NCBI RefSeq assembly: GCF_000421145.1
Contig: NZ_ATWH01000003.1
Location: 296,867 to 360,866 of the forward strand
Direction: 5' to 3'
DNA: 64,000 bases
Source of the DNA: Glaciibacter superstes DSM 21135
GTDB taxonomy: Bacteria; Actinomycetota; Actinomycetes; Actinomycetales; Microbacteriaceae
The notes under the pieces were generated by a model that saw only the letters and a program-made list of their open reading frames with translations, did no database searches and was not told where the DNA came from. A program made the position numbers and the translations under genes. Position 1 is the stretch's first letter. Every line of letters starts with the position of its first letter. Below, piece by piece: positions 16,491 to 25,532 of the stretch.

Positions 16491-19400
16491 ATGACACCAA
16501 AGATCATGACAACAAAGATCGTGACGATCACCGCTGATGCCCCGCTCACCGAGCTGAATGGGCTGGGGATCGACCTCGATACATCGACGAGGCGCCTGTC
16601 GGAGTACGCGTACGACGCCTCTAACTACCGAATTGAACCGCTCGGCGTGATCTTCCCGCGCACGGCGAAGGAAGTCGCAGACATCGCCCGGATCTGTCAC
16701 CGCACCGGCACGCCCGTCGTCAGCCGTGGCGGCGGCACCTCGATGGCCGGCGGAGCGATCGGCCCCGGCGTTGTTCTCGACTTCTCGCGACACATGAACG
16801 CTGTGCTGAGCGTCGACGAAGAACGACGACAGGCGCAGGCGGAGCCCGGCATCGTGCTCACGACCCTGCAGGGTGAGGTGCAGAGGGTGACGGATGACGC
16901 CCTCACGTTCGCTCCTGATCCCTCGAGCAAATCGCGGGCGACACTCGGCGGTGCCATCGCCAACGACGCCTGCGGAAATCACTCGGTGCGTTACGGTCGC
17001 ACCTCTGACCATGTCATCGCGCTCGATCTGGTGACGGCCGCCGGGGTGCGGCTCACCGCCACCCAGACTGCAGTCGTGGCGACGGATCCAGACGACCACG
17101 CCGCCGTGCAGGCAGCGGCAGAGATCACCTCAGACCTGCGCAGCCTCGCCGGCGACAACCTCAGCGACTTCCGCCTCGAGCTCGGACGCATTCCCCGCCA
17201 GGTGTCGGGCTTCCACCTCTCCCACCTTCTGCCCGAGAACGGTTTCGACGTCGCCAGGGCACTCGTCGGCAGTGAAGGAACCTGTGCGATCGTCGTCGGT
17301 GCGACTGTTCGCCTGGTGCCCACCCCCGCAGCCGCCCTCCTGGTCAGCCTCGGTTATGACGACGTCGTGGCCGCGGCAGAAGACGTCATGACGATCCTCG
17401 AGTTCTCCCCCGCCGCCATCGAGGGAATCGACGAGGCCATCGTCGACACCATGCGCCACCTGCGCGGCGACGACTCAGTGCAGGGATTGCCGGCGGGCAA
17501 AGCCTGGCTGTACGTCGATCTCGACGGCGACGATGAAGCCGAGGTTGCTGAGAAGGCCGAAGACCTGCTGGAGCGGCTTCGCCAGAACGGCCGGCTGCGG
17601 GCAGGCCGGGTGGTCGCAGACCTCACAGAGCGGGCCTCCCTCTGGCGGGTGCGCGAAGACGGCGCCGGCCTTTCTGCGCGCCTACACACCGGTGGCGAGT
17701 CGTGGCCAGGGTGGGAAGACTCCGCAGTCGCCCCGGAGAACCTCGCCGCGTACCTCGCCGAGTTCCGCACACTGCTTGCGCGTTTCCAGTTGCACGGCGT
17801 CATGTACGGCCACTTCGGTGCGGGCTGCATGCACGTGCGCATCACCTTCGATCTCCGCACCGACACCGGGCGCTCGGTCATGGCGGACTTCATGCGTGCC
17901 GCCGCCGAACTTGTCGTCAGGCACGGCGGATCACTCTCTGGCGAGCACGGTGACGGCCGCGCCAGGAGTGAACTTCTGCCGATCATGTATTCACCGGTGA
18001 TGCTCGATGCCTTCGCCCGGTTCAAGACGATCTGGGATCCGACGGGCATCCTGAACCCCGGCATCCTGGTGAATCCAGACAGTTTCAGTGACAACCTGGC
18101 CCTCGCCGGGGTGCCGGAGCGAGAGTGGCGCACCAGCTTCGATCTGACGCCCCACGCCCCGTCACCGCACCAGAAGACGATCGACCCGTTTGTTCACGCC
18201 GTACAGGGGTGCGTGGGGATCGGGCGCTGCCGGTCAGATAGCGGCGGAGTCATGTGCCCCAGCTACCGCGCGACAAAAGACGAGAAGGACTCCACCAGAG
18301 GGCGCTCGCGGGTGCTGCAGGACATGGTGCGTGGTGCGAACAGCGTCGAAGAGGGCTGGCGATCTGACGACGTGCGCGAGGCACTCGATCTCTGCCTCTC
18401 CTGCAAGGCCTGCTCCACCGATTGCCCGGTGGGCGTCGACATGGCCAGCTACAAGTCGGAGTTCTTCGATCACTATTACGAGGGCCGGCTCCGCCCCCTC
18501 TCGCACTACTCGCTCGGCTGGCTGCCGACCTGGTTGAAACTGACCAGGCGGATCGCCCCGCTCGTGAACCTGGTGCTTGCCTCGCCACTCGGAAAGGTCG
18601 TCGCCGTCCTGGGCGGCCTGACCACCAGGCGCACTCTTCCGCGTTTTGCCAGCGCCACGCAGCTGCGCCGGGCCCTCGGCACCGGAGCTGCACCGGTGAT
18701 GTCAGGCGCCAACACCGAAGCCGGCGCCGCGAATGCGCCGGACATCGTGCTGGTCATCGACAGCTTCACCAAGGGCTTCCGCCCAGAGGTCGCCGGAGCC
18801 GCCCGGAGAGTCCTGAGCAGCGCCGGCAGCGAGGGTGCAGGCAAAACAGTCCAGTGCAACGAAGAAGTCTGCTGCGGCCTCACCCTGATCTCAACCGGCC
18901 AGCTCGACAGGGCAAAGAAGACGCTCGCCAGGGCCGCCGAGACCCTTGACGACGGCAGCGACCGCCCGATCGTGGTGATCGAGCCCAGCTGCGCGGCCGC
19001 ATTCCGCAAAGACCTGCCAGAGCTCATCCAAACGGATGCCGCCCGCCGCGTCTCCCGGCGCATCCGGAGCTTTGCGGGCATGGTGACCGAACTCGTGGCC
19101 GACGGCTGGCAGCCGGAGTGGCCGAACGGCCGCGCGCCGGAACGCGTGACCGTGCAGACGCATTGCCACGAGTACTCGGTGTTCGGCGCGAAGGCGCAGA
19201 CCAGTGCGCTGCGGGCCGTCGGGGTGAGCCAGGTGCGCGAGGCGACCGGCTGCTGCGGAGTCGCCGGAAACTTCGGGTTCGAACCGTCGCACTACGACAT
19301 CAGCATGCAGGTCGCCGAACAGGCGCTGCTCCCCGCCCTGCGGGACACCGCAGCGAACACCCCGGTTCTCGCAGACGGCTTCAGCTGCCAGATGCAGCTC

Positions 19401-19508
19401 ATGCAGGTCGCACCGGAGCGCACCGGTCTGCACCTCGCCGAACTCCTCGATCCCCAGAACCCCGCAGCCCAGGCCCAGAACCCACCGAACCACGAAGGAC
19501 GATCATGA
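16491..19508 (+). CDS. FAD-binding and Fe-S-binding oxidoreductase (YdiJ/D-2-hydroxyglutarate dehydrogenase-like)
   Basis: A 1005-residue multidomain flavoprotein. Residues about 45-275 are the PCMH FAD domain (SRGGGTSMAGGAIGPG, GGAIANDACGNHSVRYGRTS). The FAD-oxidase C-terminal domain follows to about 525 and contains SGEHGDGRARSELLP. Next come two Fe-S clusters: a GCVGIGRCRS...MCPSY segment and LDLCLSCKACSTDCPVGVDM, a 4Fe-4S ferredoxin motif. The last 250 residues hold two CCG cysteine-rich domains (EEVCCGLTL and TGCCGVAGNFG). The architecture and length match YdiJ-type D-2-hydroxyglutarate dehydrogenases; glycolate and D-lactate oxidases are related. It would oxidise a D-2-hydroxyacid to a 2-oxoacid and pass electrons to the respiratory chain. 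Its stop overlaps the next ATG by 4 bases. An AGGAG site lies 13 bases before ATG 16491, and an in-frame ATG follows six codons on. Confidence 0.85.
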   Translation: MTPKIMTTKIVTITADAPLTELNGLGIDLDTSTRRLSEYAYDASNYRIEPLGVIFPRTAKEVADIARICHRTGTPVVSRGGGTSMAGGAIGPGVVLDFSRHMNAVLSVDEERRQAQAEPGIVLTTLQGEVQRVTDDALTFAPDPSSKSRATLGGAIANDACGNHSVRYGRTSDHVIALDLVTAAGVRLTATQTAVVATDPDDHAAVQAAAEITSDLRSLAGDNLSDFRLELGRIPRQVSGFHLSHLLPENGFDVARALVGSEGTCAIVVGATVRLVPTPAAALLVSLGYDDVVAAAEDVMTILEFSPAAIEGIDEAIVDTMRHLRGDDSVQGLPAGKAWLYVDLDGDDEAEVAEKAEDLLERLRQNGRLRAGRVVADLTERASLWRVREDGAGLSARLHTGGESWPGWEDSAVAPENLAAYLAEFRTLLARFQLHGVMYGHFGAGCMHVRITFDLRTDTGRSVMADFMRAAAELVVRHGGSLSGEHGDGRARSELLPIMYSPVMLDAFARFKTIWDPTGILNPGILVNPDSFSDNLALAGVPEREWRTSFDLTPHAPSPHQKTIDPFVHAVQGCVGIGRCRSDSGGVMCPSYRATKDEKDSTRGRSRVLQDMVRGANSVEEGWRSDDVREALDLCLSCKACSTDCPVGVDMASYKSEFFDHYYEGRLRPLSHYSLGWLPTWLKLTRRIAPLVNLVLASPLGKVVAVLGGLTTRRTLPRFASATQLRRALGTGAAPVMSGANTEAGAANAPDIVLVIDSFTKGFRPEVAGAARRVLSSAGSEGAGKTVQCNEEVCCGLTLISTGQLDRAKKTLARAAETLDDGSDRPIVVIEPSCAAAFRKDLPELIQTDAARRVSRRIRSFAGMVTELVADGWQPEWPNGRAPERVTVQTHCHEYSVFGAKAQTSALRAVGVSQVREATGCCGVAGNFGFEPSHYDISMQVAEQALLPALRDTAANTPVLADGFSCQMQLMQVAPERTGLHLAELLDPQNPAAQAQNPPNHEGRS

Positions 19509-20992
19509 CCCTCACTGCACCCAGAACCCCAGCCGGGACCGACGCGCGCACGGTCATCGCCAACCTCAAGACCGGTCTCTTCCTGAGCAATGAATGGGTC
19601 GATGCCACAGAAGGCAAGACATTCACCGTTGAGAACCCGGCCACCGGAGAGGTGCTGGCCCAGGTCGCAGACGGTTCGGTCGCCGACGCCGAACGCGCCA
19701 TCCAGGCGGCAGGCGCCGCCCAGCGCGACTGGGCGAAGACCTCACCGCGTGAACGCAGCGAGATCCTTCGCCGCGCGTACGATCTCATCATCGAACGCAC
19801 AGAGGAGCTCGCGGCGATCATGACGGCCGAAATGGGCAAGCCACTGGCCGAGGCTCGCGGCGAGGTCGCCTATGGAGCCGAGTTTTTCCGCTGGTTCTCC
19901 GAAGAAGCCGTGCGTATCAGCGGCGACTACACGACAACGGGCGACGGCAAGAACCGCATCCTCGTCACCCGTGGCCCGGTCGGCCCCTGCGTGCTGGTCA
20001 CCCCGTGGAACTTCCCTCTCGCCATGGGCACCCGCAAGATCGGCCCTGCCATCGCGGCCGGCTGCACGATGGTGTTCAAGCCGGCTGCGCAGACCCCGCT
20101 GACCTCGCTCGCGCTGGTACAGATCCTCAAGGAAGCCGGGCTGCCGGCCGGTGTGTTGAACGTCGTCACCACCTCGAAGGCCTCAGCGGTGGTCGGTAAC
20201 TGGATGTCGAGCGGCATCGCCCGCAAGGTGAGCTTCACCGGCTCGACGGAGGTCGGCAAGATCCTGCTGACCCAGGCCGCAGAGAACGTGATGCGCTCGT
20301 CGATGGAGCTCGGCGGCAACGCCCCGTTCATCGTCTGCGCCGACGCGAACATCGACCGCGCCGTCGACGGGGCCATGATGGCCAAGCTCCGCAACATGGG
20401 GGAGGCCTGCACCGCGGCCAACCGGTTCCTGGTGCACCGTTCGGTGGCGGCAGAGTTCACCGAGAAGCTGGCGAAACGGATGTCGGCGCTCACCGTCGGC
20501 GACGGCAGCGAAACCGGCACGGACATCGGTCCGCTGGTCGACCAGGCCGGCCTCGACAAGGTGCAGTCGTTCGTCGATGACGCCGTTGAGCGCGGCGCAT
20601 CCGTTGTCGTCGGCGGCAACAGGCCAGAGCGGCCCGGCTACTTCTATACCCCGACCGTGCTGTCTGATGTGAGCGCCGATTCCGCCCTCATGAGCGCGGA
20701 GATCTTCGGACCGGTGGCGCCCGTCATCCCGTTCGACGACGAAGACGAGGCGATCCGGATCGCCAACGACACCGAGTGGGGCCTGGTCGGCTACCTGTTC
20801 ACTCAGGACATCGACCGCGCGCTCAGACTTGGCGATGAGCTCGAGGTGGGCATGGTCGGGCTCAACACCGGCCTGGTCTCGAACCCGGCAGCGCCGTTCG
20901 GCGGAGTGAAGCAGTCCGGGCTCGGACGCGAGGGCGGAAAAGTCGGCATCGACGAGTTCCTCGAGTACAAGTACCTCGCGATTCCGCGCTGA
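19505..20992 (+). CDS. NAD(P)-dependent aldehyde dehydrogenase, succinate-semialdehyde dehydrogenase-like
   Basis: A 495-residue aldehyde dehydrogenase that oxidises a semialdehyde to the acid. The start is the ATG that overlaps the previous stop as ATGA; the open frame extends upstream only as antisense-free noise. Active-site residues are all present: Asn169 in TPWNFPLAMG, Lys192 in FKPAAQTP, the GxTxxG-type FTGSTEVG at 244-251, general base Glu268 in MELGGNAPF, and nucleophile Cys302 in GEACTAANRF. The ANRF and APFGGVKQSGLGREGG segments are typical of GabD-type succinate-semialdehyde dehydrogenases. In ectoine catabolism the equivalent step is aspartate-semialdehyde oxidation by DoeC, and this protein next to a class III aminotransferase could serve either reaction. 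Coupled to the flavoprotein upstream and followed 49 bases on by the GntR gene. Confidence 0.85.
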   Translation: MTLTAPRTPAGTDARTVIANLKTGLFLSNEWVDATEGKTFTVENPATGEVLAQVADGSVADAERAIQAAGAAQRDWAKTSPRERSEILRRAYDLIIERTEELAAIMTAEMGKPLAEARGEVAYGAEFFRWFSEEAVRISGDYTTTGDGKNRILVTRGPVGPCVLVTPWNFPLAMGTRKIGPAIAAGCTMVFKPAAQTPLTSLALVQILKEAGLPAGVLNVVTTSKASAVVGNWMSSGIARKVSFTGSTEVGKILLTQAAENVMRSSMELGGNAPFIVCADANIDRAVDGAMMAKLRNMGEACTAANRFLVHRSVAAEFTEKLAKRMSALTVGDGSETGTDIGPLVDQAGLDKVQSFVDDAVERGASVVVGGNRPERPGYFYTPTVLSDVSADSALMSAEIFGPVAPVIPFDDEDEAIRIANDTEWGLVGYLFTQDIDRALRLGDELEVGMVGLNTGLVSNPAAPFGGVKQSGLGREGGKVGIDEFLEYKYLAIPR

Positions 20993-21041
20993 TTCCACGC
21001 CTGACCCCACGAAACACTATGGTCTGACTAAGGAGGACACG

Positions 21042-21782
21042 ATGGCTGGTGAAGACGGACTGTCGGCCCTGGAGGGCCGGCCGACCTCGGTGTTGATCGC
21101 GAACCAGTTGCGCGAGCGCATCATCGACGGTTCGTTCCGCCCCGGCGAGCAGATCAGAGAGGCGGCACTGGTCGAACGCCTCCAGGTTTCCCGCGGCCCT
21201 GTACGAGAGGCGCTGCAGCGGCTCAGCCAGGAAGGATTGCTGGTCAGCCATCGAAACCGTGGAGTCTTTGTTCTCGATCTGACCGTGCGCGACATCGCCG
21301 AGATCTACGCCGCCCGTGAGGCAATCGAACTCGGCGCGGCAAAAACAATTCTCGCCCAGGATCCGGAGTCCGTCGCCTCCGTCGCCCGCGCCCTGTCGAA
21401 GATCATCGCCAAGATGGCAACGCTGGTGAAGGACAGTGACTGGCGGAGGCTCGCGGAACTCGACCTGAGTTTCCACATGGCGTTCGTGAAGGCGGCGAAG
21501 AACTCGCGGCTGTCGCGGATCTACTCGACCCTGGCGGCGGAATCGCGCATCTGCATTGTGAATCTCGAGGGTTCGTATCCACGCGTCGATGCCCTGGTCG
21601 AAGAGCACCAGCAGCTGATCGACCTCCTGGCCGCCGGAGACGCCGCTGCCCTGCGGAAAGCGATCAGGGCGCATATGAAGTCGGCCGTCGCAGACCTCAC
21701 CAAGTCAATGCTCGAGGACCTCGCCAACGCGGACGCGGCGAACACGGTCAGCGCGCACGCAGCCCAGGCAAAACCCGCCTGA
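21042..21782 (+). CDS. GntR-family transcriptional regulator with FCD domain (likely repressor of the catabolic regulon)
   Basis: A 246-residue regulator with a strong AAGGAGG ribosome site just upstream of the ATG. Residues about 12-78 form the winged helix (ANQLRERIIDGSFRPGEQI, then recognition region VSRGPVREALQRLSQEGLL). Residues about 85-220 form an all-helical FCD ligand domain, whose metal ligands are visible as Asp141, His145, His189 and His211. FCD regulators bind carboxylate-containing ligands through such a metal site and recognise TTGT-N-ACAA-type palindromes. The ATTGTTGACAAT element found five times around this cluster fits that shape, and this is the only GntR gene here, so it is the likely ligand. 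It has no operator directly before it; it appears to be read from the upstream promoter with the aldehyde dehydrogenase. Confidence 0.88.
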   Translation: MAGEDGLSALEGRPTSVLIANQLRERIIDGSFRPGEQIREAALVERLQVSRGPVREALQRLSQEGLLVSHRNRGVFVLDLTVRDIAEIYAAREAIELGAAKTILAQDPESVASVARALSKIIAKMATLVKDSDWRRLAELDLSFHMAFVKAAKNSRLSRIYSTLAAESRICIVNLEGSYPRVDALVEEHQQLIDLLAAGDAAALRKAIRAHMKSAVADLTKSMLEDLANADAANTVSAHAAQAKPA

Positions 21783-21809
21783 CCGGCCCCACGGCCCGCG
21801 CCCGGCGGC

Positions 21810-21839
21810 TTGCGTCGCTCCCGGTGTGCCAGATATCCT
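21810..21839 (+). promoter_or_regulatory. Predicted promoter of the M24-to-hydroxyacid-dehydrogenase operon
   Basis: TTGCGT (21810-21815), an 18-bp spacer and TATCCT (21834-21839). The expected start lies inside operator copy 3 at 21841-21852, the same layout as at 15040-15085. Confidence 0.5.
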
Positions 21840-21840
21840 G

Positions 21841-21852
21841 ATTGTCAACAAT
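21841..21852 (-). promoter_or_regulatory. Regulon operator copy 3 (ATTGTCAACAAT on plus strand)
   Basis: Exact match, 25 bases before the ATG at 21877 and straight after a TATCCT -10 candidate. It lies inside an upstream open extension of the M24 frame, which argues that translation really starts at 21877. Confidence 0.82.
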
Positions 21853-21876
21853 CTACAAAGAAGTGGCGACAGTACG

Positions 21877-23070
21877 ATGACCAACGTTGTGAACATCCAA
21901 GAGAACGAATACCTCGATCGCCTGCTCGGCGTCAGGGCACGAATGAACGCGCAGGGCCTCTCTGCCCTGCTGGTGTCCGACCCGGCCAACCTCTACTACC
22001 TGACCGGCTACAACGCCTGGTCGTTCTATACCCCGCAGTTCCTGTTTGTGCCGGCGTCTGGCGACCTTGTGCTGTTCGCGCGGGCAATGGACGCCAATGG
22101 CGCCTTCCGCACCGCGTTGCTGCCGCGGAAGAACATCCACGGCTACCCGGAGGAGTTCGTGCACCGGCCCACCGTGCATCCATTCGACTGGGTGGGCGCC
22201 AAACTGCGCGAACTCGGTGTTGTCGCCCCAGCGGCCGGTGGTCAGGTCGGGCTTGAACTCGACTCGCACTTCTTCTCGCCGAAGGCCTACCTGTCGCTCG
22301 TGAAGGCACTCCCAGAATGGGACTTCGTCGACAGCTTCGAACTGGTGAACTGGGTTCGGGTGGTCAAATCCCCCGCAGAGATCGACCTCATGCGCGCCGC
22401 GGCAACGATCTCAACCGCTGCGATGACGGCCGCCATCAACAACATCAGGGTCGGGGCGAGGCAGTGCGATGTCGCTGCCGAGATCAGCAAGGCCCAGATC
22501 TCGGGAACTCCAGAGTTCGGCGGCGACTACCCGGCTATCGTCCCGATGATGCCGACCGGCGAAGCCGCCGACACTCCCCACCTGACCTGGAGCGACGATC
22601 GTTTCGTCGCAGACGAGGCCGTCGTCGTCGAACTGGCCGGTGCTCACAAGCGCTACCACGTGCCGCTGGCGCGGACCATCATGCTTGGCACCCCGTCCGC
22701 CCAGCTGGAGAAAGTGGTCGGCGCAGTCGGAGAGGGGATCAACGCCGTTCTCGAAATGGTCAAGCCCGGGGTGCATGCACGCGACCTGTCAACCGTCTGG
22801 GACAAGACCCTGGCCGCGCACGGCCTGGCAAAACCCTCGCGCATCGGCTACTCGATCGGTATCGGCTATCCGCCCGACTGGGGCGAGCGCACCGTCAGCC
22901 TCCGAGGTGAAGACGAAACCGTTCTCGCCGAGAACATGACCTTCCATCTGATCTGCGGTATGTGGATGGACAACTATGGCTACGAGCTGTCCGAACCGTT
23001 CCGGGTATCGGCAGACGGCGTCGAGACCTTCACCAGCCTGCCGCGCGATCTGATCCGACCGGAGAGTTGA
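21877..23070 (+). CDS. doeA: M24-family (pita-bread fold) hydrolase, ectoine hydrolase DoeA/EutD-like
   Basis: A 397-residue creatinase/Xaa-Pro-peptidase-fold protein. The N-terminal domain (1-160) includes LLVSDPANLYYLTGYNAWSF; the C-terminal pita-bread domain includes GGDYPAIVP (215-223), HLTW (235-238), ELAGAHKRYHVPLART (252-267) and YPPDWGERT (331-339). Metallopeptidase metal ligands are not conserved: the usual D-x-G...SDxTRT pattern reads ELAG...HVPLART, as in creatinase and DoeA, which need no metal. The GDYPAI, HLTW and PPDWGERT blocks match my recollection of DoeA, the enzyme that opens the ectoine ring to N-acetyl-2,4-diaminobutyrate. Near-neighbour EhuABCD-type transport genes support this. 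A different cyclic amidine or amide substrate remains possible. The ATG follows operator copy 3; the next gene starts 3 bases after the stop. Confidence 0.72.
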   Translation: MTNVVNIQENEYLDRLLGVRARMNAQGLSALLVSDPANLYYLTGYNAWSFYTPQFLFVPASGDLVLFARAMDANGAFRTALLPRKNIHGYPEEFVHRPTVHPFDWVGAKLRELGVVAPAAGGQVGLELDSHFFSPKAYLSLVKALPEWDFVDSFELVNWVRVVKSPAEIDLMRAAATISTAAMTAAINNIRVGARQCDVAAEISKAQISGTPEFGGDYPAIVPMMPTGEAADTPHLTWSDDRFVADEAVVVELAGAHKRYHVPLARTIMLGTPSAQLEKVVGAVGEGINAVLEMVKPGVHARDLSTVWDKTLAAHGLAKPSRIGYSIGIGYPPDWGERTVSLRGEDETVLAENMTFHLICGMWMDNYGYELSEPFRVSADGVETFTSLPRDLIRPES

Positions 23071-23073
23071 ACC

Positions 23074-24285
23074 ATGAGCACCACATTCCTGCCCTATGCG
23101 GAGAGAGCCGCACGTCTGACCGGGTCGGTCATTGACTCAAGCACATCGCTGCTCGCCTCCCAGCCGCATGACATCGTGCGCTTCGCCATGGGCTCTCCGG
23201 CCGACGAGGCCGTGCCGCTCGATGAGTTCAGGGAGATCTCGGCGGCGACGCTGGACCACAGCAGCTTCACCTACGGCGCGACAGAGGGCGAGCCAGAACT
23301 GCTCACAGGGCTCGTCGACTACCTCGTCACGACGTCAGAGCCGACGTCGCGCGACAGGGTGACCATCACATCCGGTGGCATGCAGGGGCTCGACCTGGCC
23401 TGCAAGATCTTCGTTGACCCAGGCGACCTGGTGATCGTCGAGAGTCCGACCTACACCAACGGCAGCGCCACGGCCGCGAGCTACCGCGCCGACCTGCTCG
23501 AGGCCCCGATGGACGAGAACGGACTCATCGTCGAAGCGCTGCCAGACCTGGTCGAACGAGCCGGGCGCACGCCCAAGGCGATCTACGTCATCCCGAACTT
23601 CCAGAACCCGTCTGGAACCACCCTGTCTGCAGCGCGTCGGGAACTCCTCCTCGACCTGGCGCACCGGTGGAACAGCGTCATCATCGACGACGATCCGTAC
23701 GGCCTCCTGCGCTTCGCAGGAGAAGACCTCCCCAGCTTCCAGAGCCTCAGCCCCTCTGATCCGCTGTTGTTCTCCGTTCGCACGTTCTCGAAGATCCTCG
23801 CACCCGGCCTGCGGGTCGGCTGGGTCGACACCGACCCGTCCATCCGCCAGCTGGTGGTCAACGCCAAGCAGTCGATGGATACCTGTGCCAACGTCCCTGC
23901 CCAGCAGCTCGTCGCCGAGTTCATCCGCCGTGGCGGGCTCAGCGATCACCTCACCAGGATCAAGGCCCTCTACCTCGAGCGGAAGATCGCCATGGTCGAG
24001 AGTCTGAAGCGCAACCTCGGCGACCGCATCACGATGACGGATCCGGAGGGCGGCTTCTTCTTGTGGGTCACGCTGCAGGGTGACGACGCCGCCACCTCGA
24101 CCACTGCCCTGTTCGAAACCGCCCTCGCCGAGGGCGTCGCGTTCATTCCGGGGCCGGCCCTGTCGCCCAGCGGCAAGTTCGACGACGCCTTGCGGCTGTG
24201 TTTCGCCACCTCTGATCCCGACCGGATCGAAGAGGGCGTTCAGCGGCTCACCCGCGCGCTCGATGCGGCACGGGCGCACCGATGA
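23074..24285 (+). CDS. Class I/II PLP-dependent aminotransferase (2-aminoadipate/MocR-domain-like, no HTH)
   Basis: A 403-residue fold-type I aminotransferase. SFTYGATEGEPELLTGLVDYL-type sequence near residue 65, NFQNPSGTTLSAARR near 180, the DDDPYGLLRF PLP-Asp/Tyr motif near 207-217, and the Schiff-base Lys in FSVRTFSKILAPGLRVGW near residue 236 all place it with LysN/2-aminoadipate transaminases and with the aminotransferase domain of MocR regulators. No N-terminal winged helix is present, so it is an enzyme rather than a MocR protein. Canonical ectoine clusters carry a MocR regulator (EnuR), which makes the presence of a free-standing relative notable. It starts 3 bases after the M24 gene and overlaps the deacylase gene by 4 bases. 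Substrate unknown. Confidence 0.83.
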   Translation: MSTTFLPYAERAARLTGSVIDSSTSLLASQPHDIVRFAMGSPADEAVPLDEFREISAATLDHSSFTYGATEGEPELLTGLVDYLVTTSEPTSRDRVTITSGGMQGLDLACKIFVDPGDLVIVESPTYTNGSATAASYRADLLEAPMDENGLIVEALPDLVERAGRTPKAIYVIPNFQNPSGTTLSAARRELLLDLAHRWNSVIIDDDPYGLLRFAGEDLPSFQSLSPSDPLLFSVRTFSKILAPGLRVGWVDTDPSIRQLVVNAKQSMDTCANVPAQQLVAEFIRRGGLSDHLTRIKALYLERKIAMVESLKRNLGDRITMTDPEGGFFLWVTLQGDDAATSTTALFETALAEGVAFIPGPALSPSGKFDDALRLCFATSDPDRIEEGVQRLTRALDAARAHR

Positions 24286-25532
24286 CCGATCTTGCAGACT
24301 CCGGCGCAGCGTATGTTAACGAGATGACGATCCCGGACCCCGCCCTGACACCCACGGAACAGGCGGTCGTCGACCGCATCGACGTCACCAGGCTGCAGTC
24401 CCTCACCTTCGACTTGATCGAGGCCGCCGGCGAGAACCCGGGTGGGTTCGAAGAGGCGACGGTCGCCGTGCTCGCTGACGCCTGCGAGCGGTTTGGTTTC
24501 ACTCTCGAGCTGATCGACGTCGCACCGGGAAGGACGAATCTGGTTGCGACCCTGCCCGGTGGTTCGGAGCCGGGCCTGATGTTCCTCGGACACTCCGACG
24601 TGGTGCCGGCGGGCGAGGGCTGGCGAACGCCCCCGTTCGAACCGTTCATTGATGCGGGTCGCATCTACGGGCGGGGCTCCACCGACATGAAGGGCGGGCT
24701 CGCCTCCGTCCTCGTTGCCATGGCGACCATCGCGAGCATGGAACTCTCGCTGCGCGGCCCGCTCCAGCTGGTCTGCACCGTCGACGAGGAAGACCTCGGA
24801 ATCGGCATCAGGGCGTACGCGCCCACTGCCCAACGCGGGCAGTTTGCGGGCTGCGTCGTCGCAGAGCCGACCGACCTGACCACGGTGATCGGCTGCCGCG
24901 GTGACAGCTATCTGAAGCTCACCGTCAACGGGATGGCAGCGCATTCCGGCCGACCGGATGACGGTCGAAATGCGATCGCCGCCGCGGCCAGGGTGCTCGA
25001 GCTGATCCGAGCAGATCACGATGCCCGAAGGGCAGCGCCAGATCCTCTGCTCGGTTCAGGAACCTGGAGCATCGGCTCGATTCTTGGTGGCACAGGCACC
25101 TCCATCGTCGCCGCGGAATGTGTCGTCAGCATTGACCGGCGTCTGATGCCAGACGAAGACGCCGGAGCGATCACGCGTGACCTGCTGCGCCTTGTTCATG
25201 ACGCCGGCATCGACGGCGATGGCATCGTCATCACGATGGATATCGAGATGGAGATGCCGGGATTCCGGACCGACCCGGCGCATCCGCTGGTCACCAGCGC
25301 AGTCGATGCCATCAGGGATGCCGGCGGCGGCACCAGTGAGGTCGGCGGCTGGACCGCTGCCTGCGATGGCGGCTTCATCGCCAGGGATGTCGGCGTGCCC
25401 TGCATCGTCCTCGGCCCAGGTGGTCTCAACGACCAGGCGCATCAGGCCAACGAATCGGTGGGGCTCGACGAACTGATCGTGGCCGCGCGAGCATATGCTC
25501 TACTGGCAATACGAATGGTTGGGCAGGTATGA
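24282..25532 (+). CDS. M20-family metallohydrolase (ArgE/DapE-type deacylase)
   Basis: A 416-residue di-zinc amidohydrolase that removes acyl groups from amino acids. The metal-binding set is visible: His in LGHSDVVPAG, Asp in GRGSTDMKGGLAS, the VDEEDLG Glu pair with catalytic base and ligand, Glu in AEPTDL, and a C-terminal His in NDQAHQANESVG. The dimerisation-domain motif AAHSGRPDDGRNAI is intact, including the His that completes the partner active site. ArgE, DapE and succinyl-desuccinylases share this pattern. In an ectoine-like pathway it could remove acetate from N-acetyl-diaminobutyrate, the job of the unrelated DoeB/EutE, which is missing here. ATGA overlaps on both sides couple it to its neighbours. 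An in-frame ATG at 24324 is an alternative start. Confidence 0.82.
   Translation: MTDLADSGAAYVNEMTIPDPALTPTEQAVVDRIDVTRLQSLTFDLIEAAGENPGGFEEATVAVLADACERFGFTLELIDVAPGRTNLVATLPGGSEPGLMFLGHSDVVPAGEGWRTPPFEPFIDAGRIYGRGSTDMKGGLASVLVAMATIASMELSLRGPLQLVCTVDEEDLGIGIRAYAPTAQRGQFAGCVVAEPTDLTTVIGCRGDSYLKLTVNGMAAHSGRPDDGRNAIAAAARVLELIRADHDARRAAPDPLLGSGTWSIGSILGGTGTSIVAAECVVSIDRRLMPDEDAGAITRDLLRLVHDAGIDGDGIVITMDIEMEMPGFRTDPAHPLVTSAVDAIRDAGGGTSEVGGWTAACDGGFIARDVGVPCIVLGPGGLNDQAHQANESVGLDELIVAARAYALLAIRMVGQV

Noticed and set aside
23074..24285. EnuR/MocR regulator
   Set aside because: The protein lacks an N-terminal winged helix; it is only the aminotransferase fold.
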